Positions 45,050 through 56,834 of a stretch of 64,000 nt of DNA are shown here, piece by piece. Source of the DNA: Harmothoe impar (taxonomy: Eukaryota; Annelida; Polychaeta; Phyllodocida; Polynoidae). Where the stretch lies: assembly GCA_947462335.1 (NCBI GenBank), contig OX381721.1, positions 37,040,488 to 37,104,487 of the forward strand, given 5' to 3'. The notes under the pieces were generated by a model. That model searched no databases. It saw nothing but the letters and a program-made list of their open reading frames with translations, and had not been told where the DNA came from. Position 1 is the first letter of the stretch, and every line of letters starts with the position of its first letter. A program made the translations under genes and the position numbers.

Positions 45050-46011
45050 CAACAGAGAGTTCCAAGAGAGATGAACTTTCTCTGTAGGAGAAGCACTGGT
45101 GCTACCTTAACAGAATAGGGGGTGGATGCCAGGAGACTACATTGTTGATTGGGGATATATCCTGGTTGCGAATATTTGATAGGTATTTTATTTGTGTTTA
45201 TGGGACAGTCTGTCCTATTTAAAACATGCAGAACTTGAAAACATCATTTATATTGGCAGTTTTGTATACTCAGATAAAACCTGAAACCACCTAAAACCTC
45301 AAGCATTAACTGGAATAGAGGTATTTAAGCAAGATGGTTCAATTTTGGTGAAAACATATGCTGGCGAAAATTGGCTAAAGGAGTTCTCCTTGAACATGGT
45401 AATCATTGAGGTAAGGCTTCTGATTCGTCTTTTCACCTAGTCTCTTAACATGGACACATTATAAAAACGTAGTGAGTGTCCTAAGCAATTAAATTCCACA
45501 AACGGGTAGTCAATTAAGCACATATTGAATGAATGAGAGCAATATTCCTATGGCCAGCCCCAGAGTAAGACCAGATATTTATACGCTCCAATACCCAGAG
45601 TGGCAGGGCCATGCAGACTGGTAAGTGAGTGACAGGTCCATTGGGGCAACTTTTAATCTTTAGAAATTCATGTAAATGAGCCATTAATGATAGAGACCAA
45701 ATTGTTGCAGTTCTAGATTATCCTTAATCATATTAATTGTATGATGGTTTCCGGCAATTTCCTGCAAATCTAGTGTCCTCCCTAATATTTATAACTGCAT
45801 TCCCAACTTAGGAGAATCCTATAAGTAGCATAGGCTTACTGAATACTGTTAATGTAGTAATTTACTATGTCAGGAAACATCCTTGTATATTGATTACTGA
45901 AGGTGAAGTCAAGTCTAGACAATAGTTATGAAAGGGTATAAGAATTAACCACAGCACACTGGTAGGGCGACTTGGGCTTCGTCCTTGTCTGGCTCCACCA
46001 GTTTTCTTTGG
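45043..46011. other. Unannotated interval
   Basis: No gene or repeat recognised. Confidence 0.4.
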
Positions 46012-46409
46012 TTAAAGTCACATTACCACCTCAATCGACCAAAATCAAGCTATGAAAGACACCTAATATAGACCTCCACTAGTCATTTCCTCATCGATTG
46101 ACAAACCCTTTTTCCATATGAAAACCATTTGCAATGGAATCTACTAAGACACTGAATCCAGGGCTATTTGGTAGCCTATGAATTCACTGCGAGACCATAT
46201 GTGTTTTTATTGTTCATAATGCACCCCTAGCTAATTCCTCACTTGTGTTGGCAGACAGCTATTCATTTGTGACACCATATTATATTTCTATTATGCTAAA
46301 TGATAAATGAGAGCCTACAAAGTTTCCATGGGCAAGCTGTTATACATAGCATGTAATCAACCTAACATGAGAAAATCACCTTAAATTAGCTGGTATTGTA
46401 TCTTTAATT
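46012..46409 (+). mobile_element. Family I element, copy 1
   Basis: Starts TTAAAGTCACATTACCACCT, ends TGGTATTGTATCTTTAA; the ends are short inverted repeats. It matches 56835-57234 along its length, including CATAATGCACCCCTAGCTGA-type and GCGGACAGCTATTCATTTG-type blocks. Confidence 0.85.
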
Positions 46410-46987
46410 CTAATACCTTATTTATATACATCCTCTATCTGTTACTAGTACCATAATATGCAGAGTGACATGACCTTGTTCTGTGTGTGTGAATAATGGC
46501 CCTTGCATCAGTCAGGCCCCACTCTCACCTGTAAGCAGAAATATCATATTGATTAGTCAGCAAGAAATAAATAGTGAAAATTACAATTTCACATATACCA
46601 AAAATTTGAATGAATTGGTGCAAAACTGGTTATTCTGTAGGGGTATAAGCCTGAAAAGGTCCAAAAATAGCCGAAACAACATAAGTGGGGAGTTTATGCC
46701 TTACATGATCATTTGGAACATGCTGAAAACAAGAAAATATGGGGTCACGGGCAAAATGATATTATCCTGAATTAATCAAAATAAAAACTAATTTGCACTG
46801 TATAAGCCTATGGGCATGGCAAAAAGGAAATATTGTGATGAAGATATGTAAAATGCCAAGGTTAGACACATAAATGGTAGATAAAGGTAGATCATGACAT
46901 ATACGTAAGAAAAATTGGTAAATATCATGGTTGCAGGTAGTTTTGCTTTTTGCCACCAGGTGCCGTATGCGTAGATTGTGTTGTATA
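46410..46987. other. Unannotated interval
   Basis: AT-rich; an ORF at 46483-46770 has no recognisable domain. Confidence 0.4.
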
Positions 46988-47072
46988 CCTTTAAGGACAG
47001 CATGCTACCTTAATGCATCATGCCCTTGGTTGTCTTTATAAGTGAATGCAAGCCTAGCGAGTAACTCTATCA
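46988..47072 (-). mobile_element. Family A partial copy
   Basis: CCTTTAAGGACAGCATGCTA, CCTTAATGCATCATGCCC, TAGCGAGTAACTC. Confidence 0.75.
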
Positions 47073-47831
47073 TGATACAACCAATGAGGGCTCTCTGAAT
47101 GAGTCTGTCCACAATAGGTTGCCATGTACCTTAAACAAGGTGCTTTACCAGCAGAGTTTTTTTTAAAGAACTTTGCTTTTAGAGAAAAGGGCTGGGGGTC
47201 AAAACAACTAATTGGTAACTCAAAAATCATGCACAATGCATTAGAACTCTATACTGAGAAACCTATGAGCTCTGCTTCCGATCCAAAGAGTCTGTCAGAT
47301 ATCTGTCTTTATTTTTTTGAAATACAAGATTTACTGAACTTAACCGTAGGAAGGGCCGTATTCAATCCCCCCCCCCCTTTATTACAATGTGGGCATATTC
47401 AATGGGCTAAGAAAAAGCTTTTCTTCATTAATTGGCTTTGAAAAATAAAATGCAAATGCTAACTAAATTGATACCTCTCTGCCGTATTTCACACCGATCG
47501 ATGGGCGTTAGCATTTGTTTATCTATTCATAAGCATTTAAAACCGTGGTATGCAACTTAGAGCTGGTGATAAGAATAACAACCCTTAGAAGAACCTTCGC
47601 AGAGGTCGCCTCGGGTTTTGCTGCATAAATCTGCAGTGATGGGCTATAGCTGTCACATTAAACTCCCTGTTGAAGGTCATGACCTTGGGGACTGAGTTAG
47701 CACCTAAGGATGAGGGAGGGGGGGCTGATCATTAAAGGTGCCACTGTCAAATGTAACATACAGCCGCCTTTATCAAGCCTCATGTAACCTTGGACTTTTA
47801 CATACAAGTTTTATCACACCAGAGCAGACTT
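47073..47831. other. Unannotated interval
   Basis: A 105-codon + strand ORF (47124-47441) crosses a C-tract and shows no domain. Non-coding is more likely. Confidence 0.4.
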
Positions 47832-48133
47832 GGGGAGTGGCCATTTTTGAACAAGGGACGGGGAGGGGGGGCTGGTGGATTTTCGCAAAAGCGGGTCAAA
47901 ATTGTTTTGTCCCCCCCTGCAGGAGGGGTCAAAATTGTTTAGGTCCCCCCTCTCCGGCAGGCTAAAAATTAGCACGCCCGACCCCTTTGAGCTTTAGTAA
48001 GCGCTGTTGTTTTTTTCTAGAAAGGCATGCAATTTTTTTGGTCTCCCCCCCTTCAACGAGTCCAAATTTTGTTGGTCGCCCCCAAATCCACCATCCCCCC
48101 ACCTCTCTGTTGTTAAAAAATGACCACTCCCTT
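47832..48133. mobile_element. Family J element, copy 4
   Basis: GGGGAGTGGCCATTTTTGAA left; GTTAAAAAATGACCACTCCC right. Inside, GGTCAAAATTGTTTTGTCCC is tandemly repeated with C runs. Confidence 0.8.
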
Positions 48134-49028
48134 ATCCAAGCATACTTTGGAGACCAGGTGTTGCTAGGATACTGGGATATTTAACCTTGCGAATCTTGTA
48201 TAATCAGGCACTGGTCTAAGAAAGAAATATTGTTAAGATTTACAAAATACCCAAGATTTTACATAGACATTGTAGACACAGCCCCCCTCCCAATCAGAAC
48301 CAACTCTCTGCTTTCCTATACAACGCAATGCTATGAGACGAGGGGAATGGACTGAATGCATAAATATTCTCCAAATGAGATGGTTTGTCCATGCTCTGAG
48401 TCTGCATAGAGAGCTCACCCATATCAAATACTTGCATAAGCCTGAAGAAATATCTCAATGAATCAGAAATGACATGAGATATATCAACAGAAAATTCGAA
48501 ATATTTTTAATGATTTGATTATCAAATATTCCGGTTAAGGCCTATTCCAGAAGAGAGGGAACAAATGATTATCTCTCGTTGTGCTTACGAAAGCACAATG
48601 GAAATTATACTACCGGGCAATCTGATTTGATTTGTTTGAGTTTTTTGCTAGTGCCATTGACATTTATCATAACCTCCGAACTTGCCAGCACTGTAGTAAC
48701 TCATCAAACTTTCTTCAAAGAGCGAACTATGTATCTATTGATAACGGAAGCATTAAACATCTATCTCTAGAAAATTAATGTTATCTGCTGATTATGTTTC
48801 TAATATGTTATACCAAGTAAAGAATATTCCCATCAAAACTACTCTGAAGCCCTGAAGGTCTAAGTAGTAATTTGAATAATCTAGCAGCAATTCCATGAAA
48901 AGAATAGATATTGAGTAGCAGGGAAACCTGACAGTGTGTGTCTCACCTGTGCCTATGTCCCACAAATGTGACCCATTTTAATGAAATGGGTCGGAAGTCA
49001 CACTTTTAAGAGCCTAGATATGGTATCT
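48134..49028. other. Unannotated interval
   Basis: No gene. A CAAATGTGACCCATTTTAAT...ATGGGTCGG piece near 48965 also occurs at 25480. Confidence 0.4.
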
Positions 49029-49243
49029 TTAACCCTTTAAGGATGACATGATGCCTTAATGCATCATGCCCTTGGTCGTCATGATGCATTAATGCATCAT
49101 GACGACCCTAAGGTTTTGAGACACCCCCCGAAGGGTCGGCATGATGCACAAATGCAGTACTGGTGAGTTACTCCCCGGGGCTACATTGATGCATGATCAT
49201 GACAAATGTCATATTTTAGCGAGATCTGTCCTTAAAGGGTTAA
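49029..49243 (-). mobile_element. Family A copy, hairpin 2 collapsed
   Basis: TTAACCCTTTAAGGATGA ... GAGATCTGTCCTTAAAGGGT with TTAA. Hairpin 2 is shortened to TCATGATGCATTAATGCATC; hairpin 1 is intact. Confidence 0.9.
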
Positions 49244-49353
49244 GTAGCTTTTTTTTTTTTAATGAGTTTTTGGCATCCTAAGTTGCAAATCAAATATCAA
49301 CCCCCCTTCTCCCCAAAATGATGGCTATAGGATTAAAATTGTATTGTTTAATA

Positions 49354-49673
49354 TACCGTATTTGACGTAATAAGCGCCCTGGGCGCTTAAAATATTATTT
49401 TAAGTGAAAAAATCAGCCTCAAATATTCATTTTAATAAGCGCCCCCCATGGCTGTCATATACAGACCTCAGTGGCATCTAGAAGGCTTCTTACACCCTTA
49501 TTACTTCACACTTGGCTTGACCTTAACACCTGCGCAGGTGTGAAGTGCTCCATTTACACACAGATAAGAAGATCAGTAACAAAATCGCAGAAGCATATTA
49601 AAAAATCTGTGGGAAACATCTGAAAAGGGGGGCGCTTATTAGGGGGAGGGCCCTTATTACGTTGAATACGGTG
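49354..49673. mobile_element. Family D MITE, copy 2
   Basis: TACCGTATTTGACGTAATAA left; CTTATTACGTTGAATACGGT right. Longer centre than the other copies. Confidence 0.88.
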
Positions 49674-50037
49674 GTTATTCTCTAATTTCAAGGTGTGATA
49701 TCTGATTTTGACTAGTTTCCCAATTTGGATTAACAAATAAAGTATGAAGAATATCCCCTAAGGGTGAATATTGGCTAATTTATACTACTTGTCATATATC
49801 TAATAAATCCTCTTGATAAGCTCTGGCAAAACGACAACATTATATGCAACTCCAGACCCATTTTGCCAAAACGGGTCACAGGTAGCAAAAACAAACATGG
49901 CTGTCAGGGAAACCAAAGCGGGTCCCCCGAGGGAGGTCCGAGTAAGTTGACAGTAGGCACCTCACAACCTGACACTTGTGTAAAACCCGAGCCGCTTGTC
50001 AGGCCTGACAGACTATGTCTAGTTAGTGCAGTGTTGT

Positions 50038-50440
50038 GTTTCTACGTAGAACAGAAAATGGAGTTAAAACAGGACGGACTATTCTGTATGTTTCTACTTA
50101 GAACGGGAAATGGAGTTAAAACAGGACGCACTATTGTGTGTATTTCTATGTAGAACGGGAAATGGAGTTAAAACTAGACGGACTATTCTGTGTGTTTCTA
50201 TGTAGAACAGGAAATGGAGTTAAAACTAGACAGACTATTCTGTGTGTTTCTATGTAGAACAGGAAATGGAGTTAAAACTAGACAGACTATTCTGTGTGTT
50301 TCTATGTAGAACAGGAAATGGAGTTAAAACTAGACAGACTATTCTGTGTGTTTCTATGTAGAACGGGAAATGGAGTTAAAACTGAACAGACTATTCTGAA
50401 TGTTTCTACATAAAAACTAGATGAACTATTCTGTTTCTCA
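50038..50440. repeat. 52-bp minisatellite
   Basis: About 7.7 units: TTTCTATGTAGAACAGGAAA, TGGAGTTAAAACTAGACAGA, CTATTCTGTGTG. The first and last units are diverged. An ORF reading into it (49863-50153) has no domain. Confidence 0.95.
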
Positions 50441-50526
50441 ATGCAGGAGAATGCAGAAGTTGACTAGTTAGTGCCAGTGTTCTGTTTCAAAGAATAAATG
50501 GGCCAGTCTATACGAAAACATTTTCA

Positions 50527-50890
50527 TTATGGAGGACATTTGGTCCTGCAGATATTTTATTTTGCAGGCCCGGCTTATTTTTTGCAGGCACGGATATCAT
50601 CATCTAAAAAAGCAACTTTTCACACTTATAATGCTAGTGTAACCCTGTATGTTACAAACATACAAATCAATCGAGTATGAAAATCAGTGAAGAAAATTAC
50701 AAAAAATATTCATGCTTTCAATTTTATGCTGTAAAAACCTTAATACTGGTCCGATTTACAAGCCGTGAAAACTGGCATATAGGCAAAGACCTGCAGACTA
50801 CAGCCTGTCATTTGGGCTGGCAGTAGCCACGTTTCTGCCGGACCGGCAGGATATTTGCCAGCTATAGCCGGTGTCTGGCAGGATTTCATA
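50527..50890 (-). mobile_element. Family F element, copy 2
   Basis: Reverse-complement match to 12616-12981 along the whole length, with scattered substitutions. It abuts the family D element without a gap. Confidence 0.85.
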
Positions 50891-51074
50891 TACCGTATTC
50901 GACGTAATAAGCGCCCAGTACGCTTATAAAATGATTTTTATGACGTTTTTAGTATTTAGGAGTTTAAATGACCCCAAAATTGCGAAATTTGAGCCTTTGT
51001 TCTAGTCTAAAAATGCCTCAAAAAGAGGGGGGGTGCTTATTAGGGGGAGGGCACTTATTACGTTGAATACGGTA
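50891..51074. mobile_element. Family D MITE, copy 3
   Basis: TACCGTATTCGACGTAATAA left; CTTATTACGTTGAATACGGTA (minus its first base) right. Orientation is opposite to copy 1. Confidence 0.9.
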
Positions 51075-51337
51075 GACTGAATAGGGTCTATTTTACATTG
51101 AAATGTACTGCCTATAGCCTGGTGCAACACAGCCTAAGGACTGCTCGTGCAGTAACCACTGACTCAGTTACTCTAGCATGCAGCTTTGTCTATGTACTTG
51201 TTTAACTCCAGGGGAGGGCATTGTGATGCATTGTGTTAGACACAGGTGTCGTCGTGGTCTGAAGCCACTCAGAAATTCTATCTTTAAGAAGTTTGTAATC
51301 TGCGGCAGAGTTTTAACAAGGCTTTGATCAACAGTTT

Positions 51338-52022
51338 GCAGGGTTGGCAGCATTGGCAACATTGGCAACATTGGCAACATTGGCAACATTGGCAACATTG
51401 GCAGCATTGGCAGCATTGGCAGCATTGGCAACATTGGCAACATTGGCAACATTGACAGTATTGGCAACATTGGCAACATTGGCAGGACTAGCAACATTGG
51501 CAACATTGGCAACATTGGCAGCATTAGCAGCATTAGCAGCATTTGCAGCATTGGCAACATTGGCAGCATTGGCAACATTGGCAACATTGGCAACATTGGC
51601 AGCATTGTCAACATTGGCAACATTATCAACATTGGCAACATTGGCAACATTGGCAGCATTGGCAGCATTGGCAACATTGTCAACATTGGCAGCATTGGCA
51701 ACATTGGCAACATCGACAGCATTATCAACATTGGCAACATCGACACCATTGGCAACATTGGCAGCATTATCAACATTGGCAACATCAGCAGCATCGGTAA
51801 GCTTGGCTTGGCATGCTTGGCATGCTTTGCAGCATTGGCAACATTGGCAGCATTGGCAACATTGTTATTATTGGCAACATCGGCAGCATTGGTAAGCTTG
51901 GCAGGGTTGGCATGCTAGGCATGCTTTGCAGCATTGGCAGAATCGGCAGCATTGGCAGCATTGGCAGCTTTGGCAGCATTGGCAACATTGGTAGGGTTGG
52001 GAAGGATCGACAGCATTGGCAG
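51338..52022. repeat. 9-bp (ATTGGCAAC / ATTGGCAGC) array
   Basis: About 680 bp of 9-bp units, with GCTTGGCATGC-type interruptions after 51800. Because 9 is a multiple of three, several frames stay open: minus strand (MLP)n for 208 codons, + strand (ATL)n and (QHW)n. The multi-frame openness and absence of any unique sequence argue against a gene. Confidence 0.97.
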
Positions 52023-52286
52023 TGTATATTTCAACCTAGCCATAGGACATTATATGTTGGAAAGGCGTTTCAATTGAACTGCATGCCCTATGCATTATGC
52101 TTCAATGGTCTTTATGTATAGAAGTAGCCGTTGAGCTTGATGACAATGAATGCTGATTATACTTTAGGCATCATCTGGCCACTAATGATAATGGTGCATA
52201 ATGATAAGATGATGACAGGTGATGTCAATATATAGCATCCGTAGGAGATACTCAATGTACATGTGCTGCCCTCTCTGTGTCCTTAG

Positions 52287-52412
52287 GGTAGACAGTCCAA
52301 TCACACCCCCGTCTTCATTACCAGTAAGTACGGCACCCAGCCTCATAATGACAAGCAGCACACCACCACCAGCTACCAGCAGCAGGCTGCTTTCCCACCT
52401 CCAGCACTCTGA
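52287..52412 (+). CDS. Candidate 3'-terminal coding exon, copy 1 (unidentified)
   Basis: The acceptor CTCTGTGTCCTTAG at 52286 opens a 41-codon frame: GRQSNHTPVFITSKYGTQPH, then NDKQHTTTSYQQQAAFPPPAL, then TGA (52410-52412). A second copy at 59197-59322 is identical from about 52319 through the stop, and divergence rises just after TGA. Upstream, changes keep the frame (V to P, S to A). This pattern fits coding constraint. A competing signal, ATTACCA|GTAAGTA at 52322/52323, could make a 36-nt internal exon. The reverse strand is also open, so strand is not proven. It looks like a Gln/Pro-rich cytoplasmic or nuclear tail; family unknown. Confidence 0.45.
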   Translation, partial: GRQSNHTPVFITSKYGTQPHNDKQHTTTSYQQQAAFPPPAL

Positions 52413-53061
52413 GACTGGAGAGTTCAACGAGGCTAAAGGTGTAGCTCATGTAGGAGCTTTTTAGCAGAACCTCAAAATTGAAAATTCTGGACTTACGTGC
52501 ATTTGAGGAAGTCATGTTATAACAAAATGGTTAGCCTTTTGTTGATCATAGGAAATTGCAAGTATATGCCAAGGTCTTTACTGGTATATGATAAATACGC
52601 CAAATGGTTAAAACTTAACTGTGATTGCTAAAGTCAGCAAAGAATGTGTACAAATGAGTCAAAAATTTCAAGATGATGTTGTAAGAACATTTACAGGAAA
52701 GATCGAAATAGTGCTCTCGATAAAAGTGATACTTGATGTTTATTTTGATAAATCAATGAAAGTAAATCAAACTCTGAATCAATGTCTTGCTTTCAGAACT
52801 TCTACTGCAGTACAAATTCAAATATCAGGTTTAATGCTCTGCTGAGGATCTAGAAATGGACACTCATTCATTGCTGATCCAACAGATAGAGATACAGCTT
52901 GATACAACAACAGCAGCAGCATGTTCCCTTTAAGGTATGAGATGATTGATAGTGATAGCATGTAAGGGCCATAGCGGAGGCAATACAATACGCACATGCT
53001 AGGTTGATACATTTACTTTTGTACTTGTTATCTTTTACCCGAATAAAACACTTTTTATAAA

Positions 53062-53272
53062 AAAGGACGGATGTTACTGAAAGATGACATTTGTCGTCAT
53101 GAGGCAGCCACCACGAGTAACCTGCCAGGGTTCTATTGGTGCATCATACCGACCCTTTGGGAGTGTTTCCACACCGGCTTTTACTTGCTGCGGTTACTTG
53201 CTAGGGATGCATTCATGCATCATGCCGACCCAGGGCATGATGCATTCATGCATTATGCCACTCTTAGAGGTG
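53062..53272 (+). mobile_element. Family A copy, decayed
   Basis: AAAGGACGGATGTTACTGAA ... CATTATGCCACTCTTAGAGG. Hairpin arms are damaged. Not found in the paralogous block at 59-61 kb. Confidence 0.75.
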
Positions 53273-54136
53273 TAATGTTTGGATGTAGAGCTATGGGGAA
53301 TAAGTAAGACCCAACTCATTAACTCCTGCAGGGACCCGAACGCACCAGCCAAACACAATTATTCTTCCTCTCCCAATGTCTCATTCTACTGTGTCTTTTT
53401 ACAATAGGAGTACAATGTCATCAGTCAACCCCTAGGGCGATTGATGATGTTTCAGTGTTGTAAAGCGACGCATGTTTTGTGATTTGTCTTTTTGTGTGTG
53501 TTTACACTGAATAGCTTCAGTTACACAAAGCAATTATCATTTTTTTGTTAGTTTTATTCAAAAGGCTCTTGTATTTCACTCGAACAAATAATGTCAAAGA
53601 GCAGTCAATGATCTCTGAAGACACTTGGCTGTAATGGTTGTTATTTTAAGATGATTTGTGGGATAAATTTAGAGGGTGCTTTTCATCCATGGGGAATACA
53701 TTTTTTAAAATATATTAATTTTCACTTCCTTTCAAGAGGGGAACTCAATTAACACAGCCTGAGCTTTTTGTGAAATTTCACTCCAAGATATTTATACCAG
53801 ACATTTGTACACAAAACCATTAACAAATGGACAATGCTACACGAGCATTATACTCAATATTGGCAGTATTGGCCTTTTGATACTGACCCGGTAAGAATAT
53901 ATCAACCTTGTTATGGCAGAATTAGCACTGCCAATTGCTGAATTCATGCATACTGATGGAAAAAAGGAATTGCTGTTAAACCCATGCTACACATAGACAT
54001 TCTATACCATGACCATGCCCATGTATCACTACAGTTACCTTCATAGACTCCAAAATGTCAGGAATATGCACAGTGACCCTATAAGGATGGCCTCTCTAAT
54101 TTTTAAGGTGATTCACTGTCTTGAATTTCCTACACA

Positions 54137-54572
54137 CACTGTCAGAAGTTAGTAGCCGCACAGCAAGATATACTGTAGATTTACAGTATAAAAGGAGGTA
54201 TTTTTGGTTTCCGGTATCACATACTGTTCAGCTTCACTCACATACTGCAAAACTCACACCCAGAAGTTCCTTGGATCGAGTCTTACCTTGGCACAATGCG
54301 AAATACGTTTTTATTTGTTTATTTCTTTAACCAATTTGACATGCATTTCCACCAATATTGACATATAAATGTTAGCTAGTGAAATTTGAATATCTACATT
54401 TGTATTATTTAAATGTTTTATGCACATTTTAAAAGTTCAACCTATTGTTCCTAGGTGGGACTCGAACCCATGATCTCCAGTAGGTGAGTTTGTAGCTGTA
54501 CAGTATATAATACTGGAAACCAAAAATACCTCCTTTTATACTGTTCAGCTACAGTACTTACTTCTTACAGTG
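54137..54572. mobile_element. CACTG/CAGTG fold-back element carrying a tRNA-like half
   Basis: Left end CACTGTCAGAAGTTAGTAG, right end CTTACTTCTTACAGTG. A subterminal inverted repeat ACAGTATAAAAGGAGGTATT then TTTGGTTTCC is mirrored near 54515-54550. It is missing from the equivalent place in the paralogous block near 60964, so it arrived after that duplication or was lost there. Confidence 0.8.
54446..54499 (-). tRNA. tRNA 3'-half-like fragment (pseudo)
   Basis: On the minus strand, CTACTGGAGATCATGGGTTC then GAGTCCCACCTAGGAAC has a proper T-arm: TGGG stem, TTCGAGT loop, CCCA, followed by CTAGGAAC. A matching 5' acceptor strand and D arm are not found, so it is not a functional tRNA. It sits within the 54137-54572 element, suggesting a tRNA-derived sequence was captured. 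Confidence 0.4.
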
Positions 54573-54988
54573 CAGCCCTTGCAACTGTGCATCTGTACAT
54601 CATGCAAACCTTTAGGGAGTGTTGGGGCAACATCATGAATAAATAAAGCTCTGTGGAGCTACTTATCATTTCTCCAATGGGAAGGTGTAAATGCATACTG
54701 TGTATATGGAATATCTAGTACAATGCGCCGTATCTGTCTCTACAGTTACATTCATAGACTCCACAAAGCACCCTGTCCTGTCTGCACATTGGTATTCTAC
54801 CCGGGGCTGATACAGTGACAGGAGCACTGACAATGTACTCTACCAACCATGCATACATGGATATAGGGACAGGAGTCTCAACACTCATATGGCAGGTTTA
54901 TGGGACATTGTGTGTAAGCTACCATTTTTAGTGGCGTTAAACTCCAAACCTATGGCTACATGATGGTCACTGCTCATATAGCCGGTCT

Positions 54989-55456
54989 ATGGATGAAAGT
55001 CTGCAAGGGGCCATCTCTACCCAAATATTTGTTTCAAAACTGCGAGTTCTCCAGACCTTAGTTAATCCAATCAGAAAGTCTACTATATTCAACATAATAA
55101 TTGCAATGGATGCTTACAATGAAATTATTTCAATCACATTTGAATCACAGTCTACTTGTTTCCCATCATCTAGGAAAAAAGAGGGAGTGCCCTTTATCAT
55201 CGGGAGCATGCTTATTAAATTAAGTAGGGTATATTTGGGTGTAGACGAAGGAATGCCCCTGTTACTGCCCTATATCTCACTACCCCATGTAATCACCTCT
55301 CCCTCTGTGTATAGGGACTCACATCAAAAGGGAGTGAGAACCAGTTTGATTAAAAGCACAGATCTTGTCTTACTCTGCCATAGCTGCCTACAATCAAGTA
55401 CAGAGTATCAGCCCCAACCACATCTAATTTGGTCGTCAAATCTGGAGGATCTCTGA
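54989..55456 (+). other. 155-codon open frame, probably non-coding
   Basis: The longest frame in the window not made of simple repeat. It has no recognised domain or signal peptide. A segment of its DNA (GCCCTATATCTCACTACCCC and CATGTAATCACCTCTCCCTC) is repeated at 55680-55740 in a context without the rest of the frame, which points to a DNA-level repeat rather than a protein. It lies between the two blocks of the segmental duplication. Confidence 0.2.
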
Positions 55457-55857
55457 TTTAGATTAAATCAAGTTTTTGAGAGACACAGCTTATCTGTGAA
55501 ATTTATGTCAATAAAACTTTTCTTTAATCCTTCAACAATGTATTGTCCAATGTAGGCATTGTAAAATGCAGGTACACCCCTATCCGGGTATCATCCTTTC
55601 TATAAGTCACCAAATTAGTAGTAGACATTATTGCCACCACTGCCACCTGTTTGTTAGCATGCCGATGCTTCAATGGTAACGCCCCTGTTAGTGCCCTATA
55701 TCTGGCTACCCCATGTAGTCACATCTCCCTCTGTGTATACATATTCAATCTGCCTCCATGTAAAATACATGTGTGGGGTATCAAGCTGTCTGACTGAGAC
55801 TGAGACCTGTCAGCACCCGGGGTGGGTGTCATGTAGACCGCAGGCTACAGGCTTACT

Positions 55858-56340
55858 GCTCACACATGGGGCACTGCCGCTGCTCTGTAGGTCTAGATTA
55901 TACTAGAGCCATATATAGTCAGGGACTACCCATCAGAAATAAAACTACCATACTACTGCTCATGCATCGGGCACTGCCACTGGTCTGTAGGTCTAGACTG
56001 TACTAGAGCCATATATATATATAGTCAGAGATTACCCTCTGTAGATAAAACTACCATACTATTGGTCACACTTTGGGCACTACTGCTGCTCATCTGTTGG
56101 TCTAGACTATGCTAGAGCCATATCTAAGAGGATGTTCACTCAGATATGATGTTTCCAAACTAATGGTTTCTGTTACACCATCTCGTAATTAAATGTGAGA
56201 GGCCACAAGGTAAATAGGGAGTGCTATTTTTTATATCTTTTTCAAATTTTATTTAATATTTCAATATGTATAGACTAGAGGCTTACTGGTCACACATTGG
56301 GCACTGCTGCTGGTCTGTAAGACTAGACTGTACTAGAGCC
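55858..56340. repeat. About 100-bp tandem repeat, 3 units plus a displaced fourth
   Basis: Units begin GCTCACACATGGGGCACTGC (55858), GCTCATGCATCGGGCACTGC (55958), GGTCACACTTTGGGCACTAC (about 56064) and GGTCACACATTGGGCACTGC (about 56288). Each has GGTCTAGA.T.TACTAGAGCC-type cores. Confidence 0.85.
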
Positions 56341-56539
56341 ATAATTGTATGAGGATGTATGATGTTTCCATCCTAATGGTTTCCTGTTACACCATTGTGC
56401 ATTAAAGTGTAAGCAACCACATGGTAAGATGATGCACAGTTTTTAACAAGGGGTGGGTTTAGTTTTAGATCCTCCTCATTACATCTTTTTAGTCCAGGCA
56501 AATAGACTAAAATTTACTGTGGCTGACTGTTTGAGAGTT

Positions 56540-56640
56540 GTCAATTCTTTTTGATTTTACCCCCAATCGAAAGTCCGAATCTTTCGGTCTCCCCTCCCCG
56601 ATTTGACCCCCCCCCCTTTGTTACAAAATTACTATTACCT
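56540..56640. repeat. Family J-like fragment
   Basis: CGAATCTTTCGGTCTCCCCT, a C-run and TTGTTACAAAATTACTATTA recall the right half of family J. Confidence 0.4.
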
Positions 56641-56834
56641 AAGGTTGCTCTCCATATCCACATGTAATATGTTACAGTTTGCTACAGTACTTTTAGGACC
56701 TGTGTCTGTAGAAGAGTCTAGGAGGATTAATGCATTTTGCAGCACCTTCAATCTACTATATGGGAACCATTGATACCACCCAGATGTACCACTGCATACC
56801 AATGGGGGAGTCAACATGGCCAGACTCTGGGTGC

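Larger units (their letters stand above)
52262..54870 (+). repeat. Diverged segmental duplication, block 1
   Basis: Parts of this segment align with 59162-61253: 52262-52452 (very close), about 53320-53630 (moderate), 54090-54135 and 54595-54870 (close, e.g. TTCATAGACTCCACAAAGCA and TGATACAGTGACAGGAGCAC). Stretches between are diverged or carry later insertions. Confidence 0.85.

Noticed and set aside
47124..47441. 105-aa ORF
   Set aside because: Crosses a C homopolymer; no domain and no splice or homology support.
51168..51895. Long ORFs of 208 aa (minus) and 183 aa (plus)
   Set aside because: Both come from a 9-bp tandem repeat. Several frames on both strands are open, with no unique sequence or domain.
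54989..55456. 155-aa ORF as a gene
   Set aside because: No domain, no splice context, and part of its DNA is repeated nearby outside any equivalent frame.
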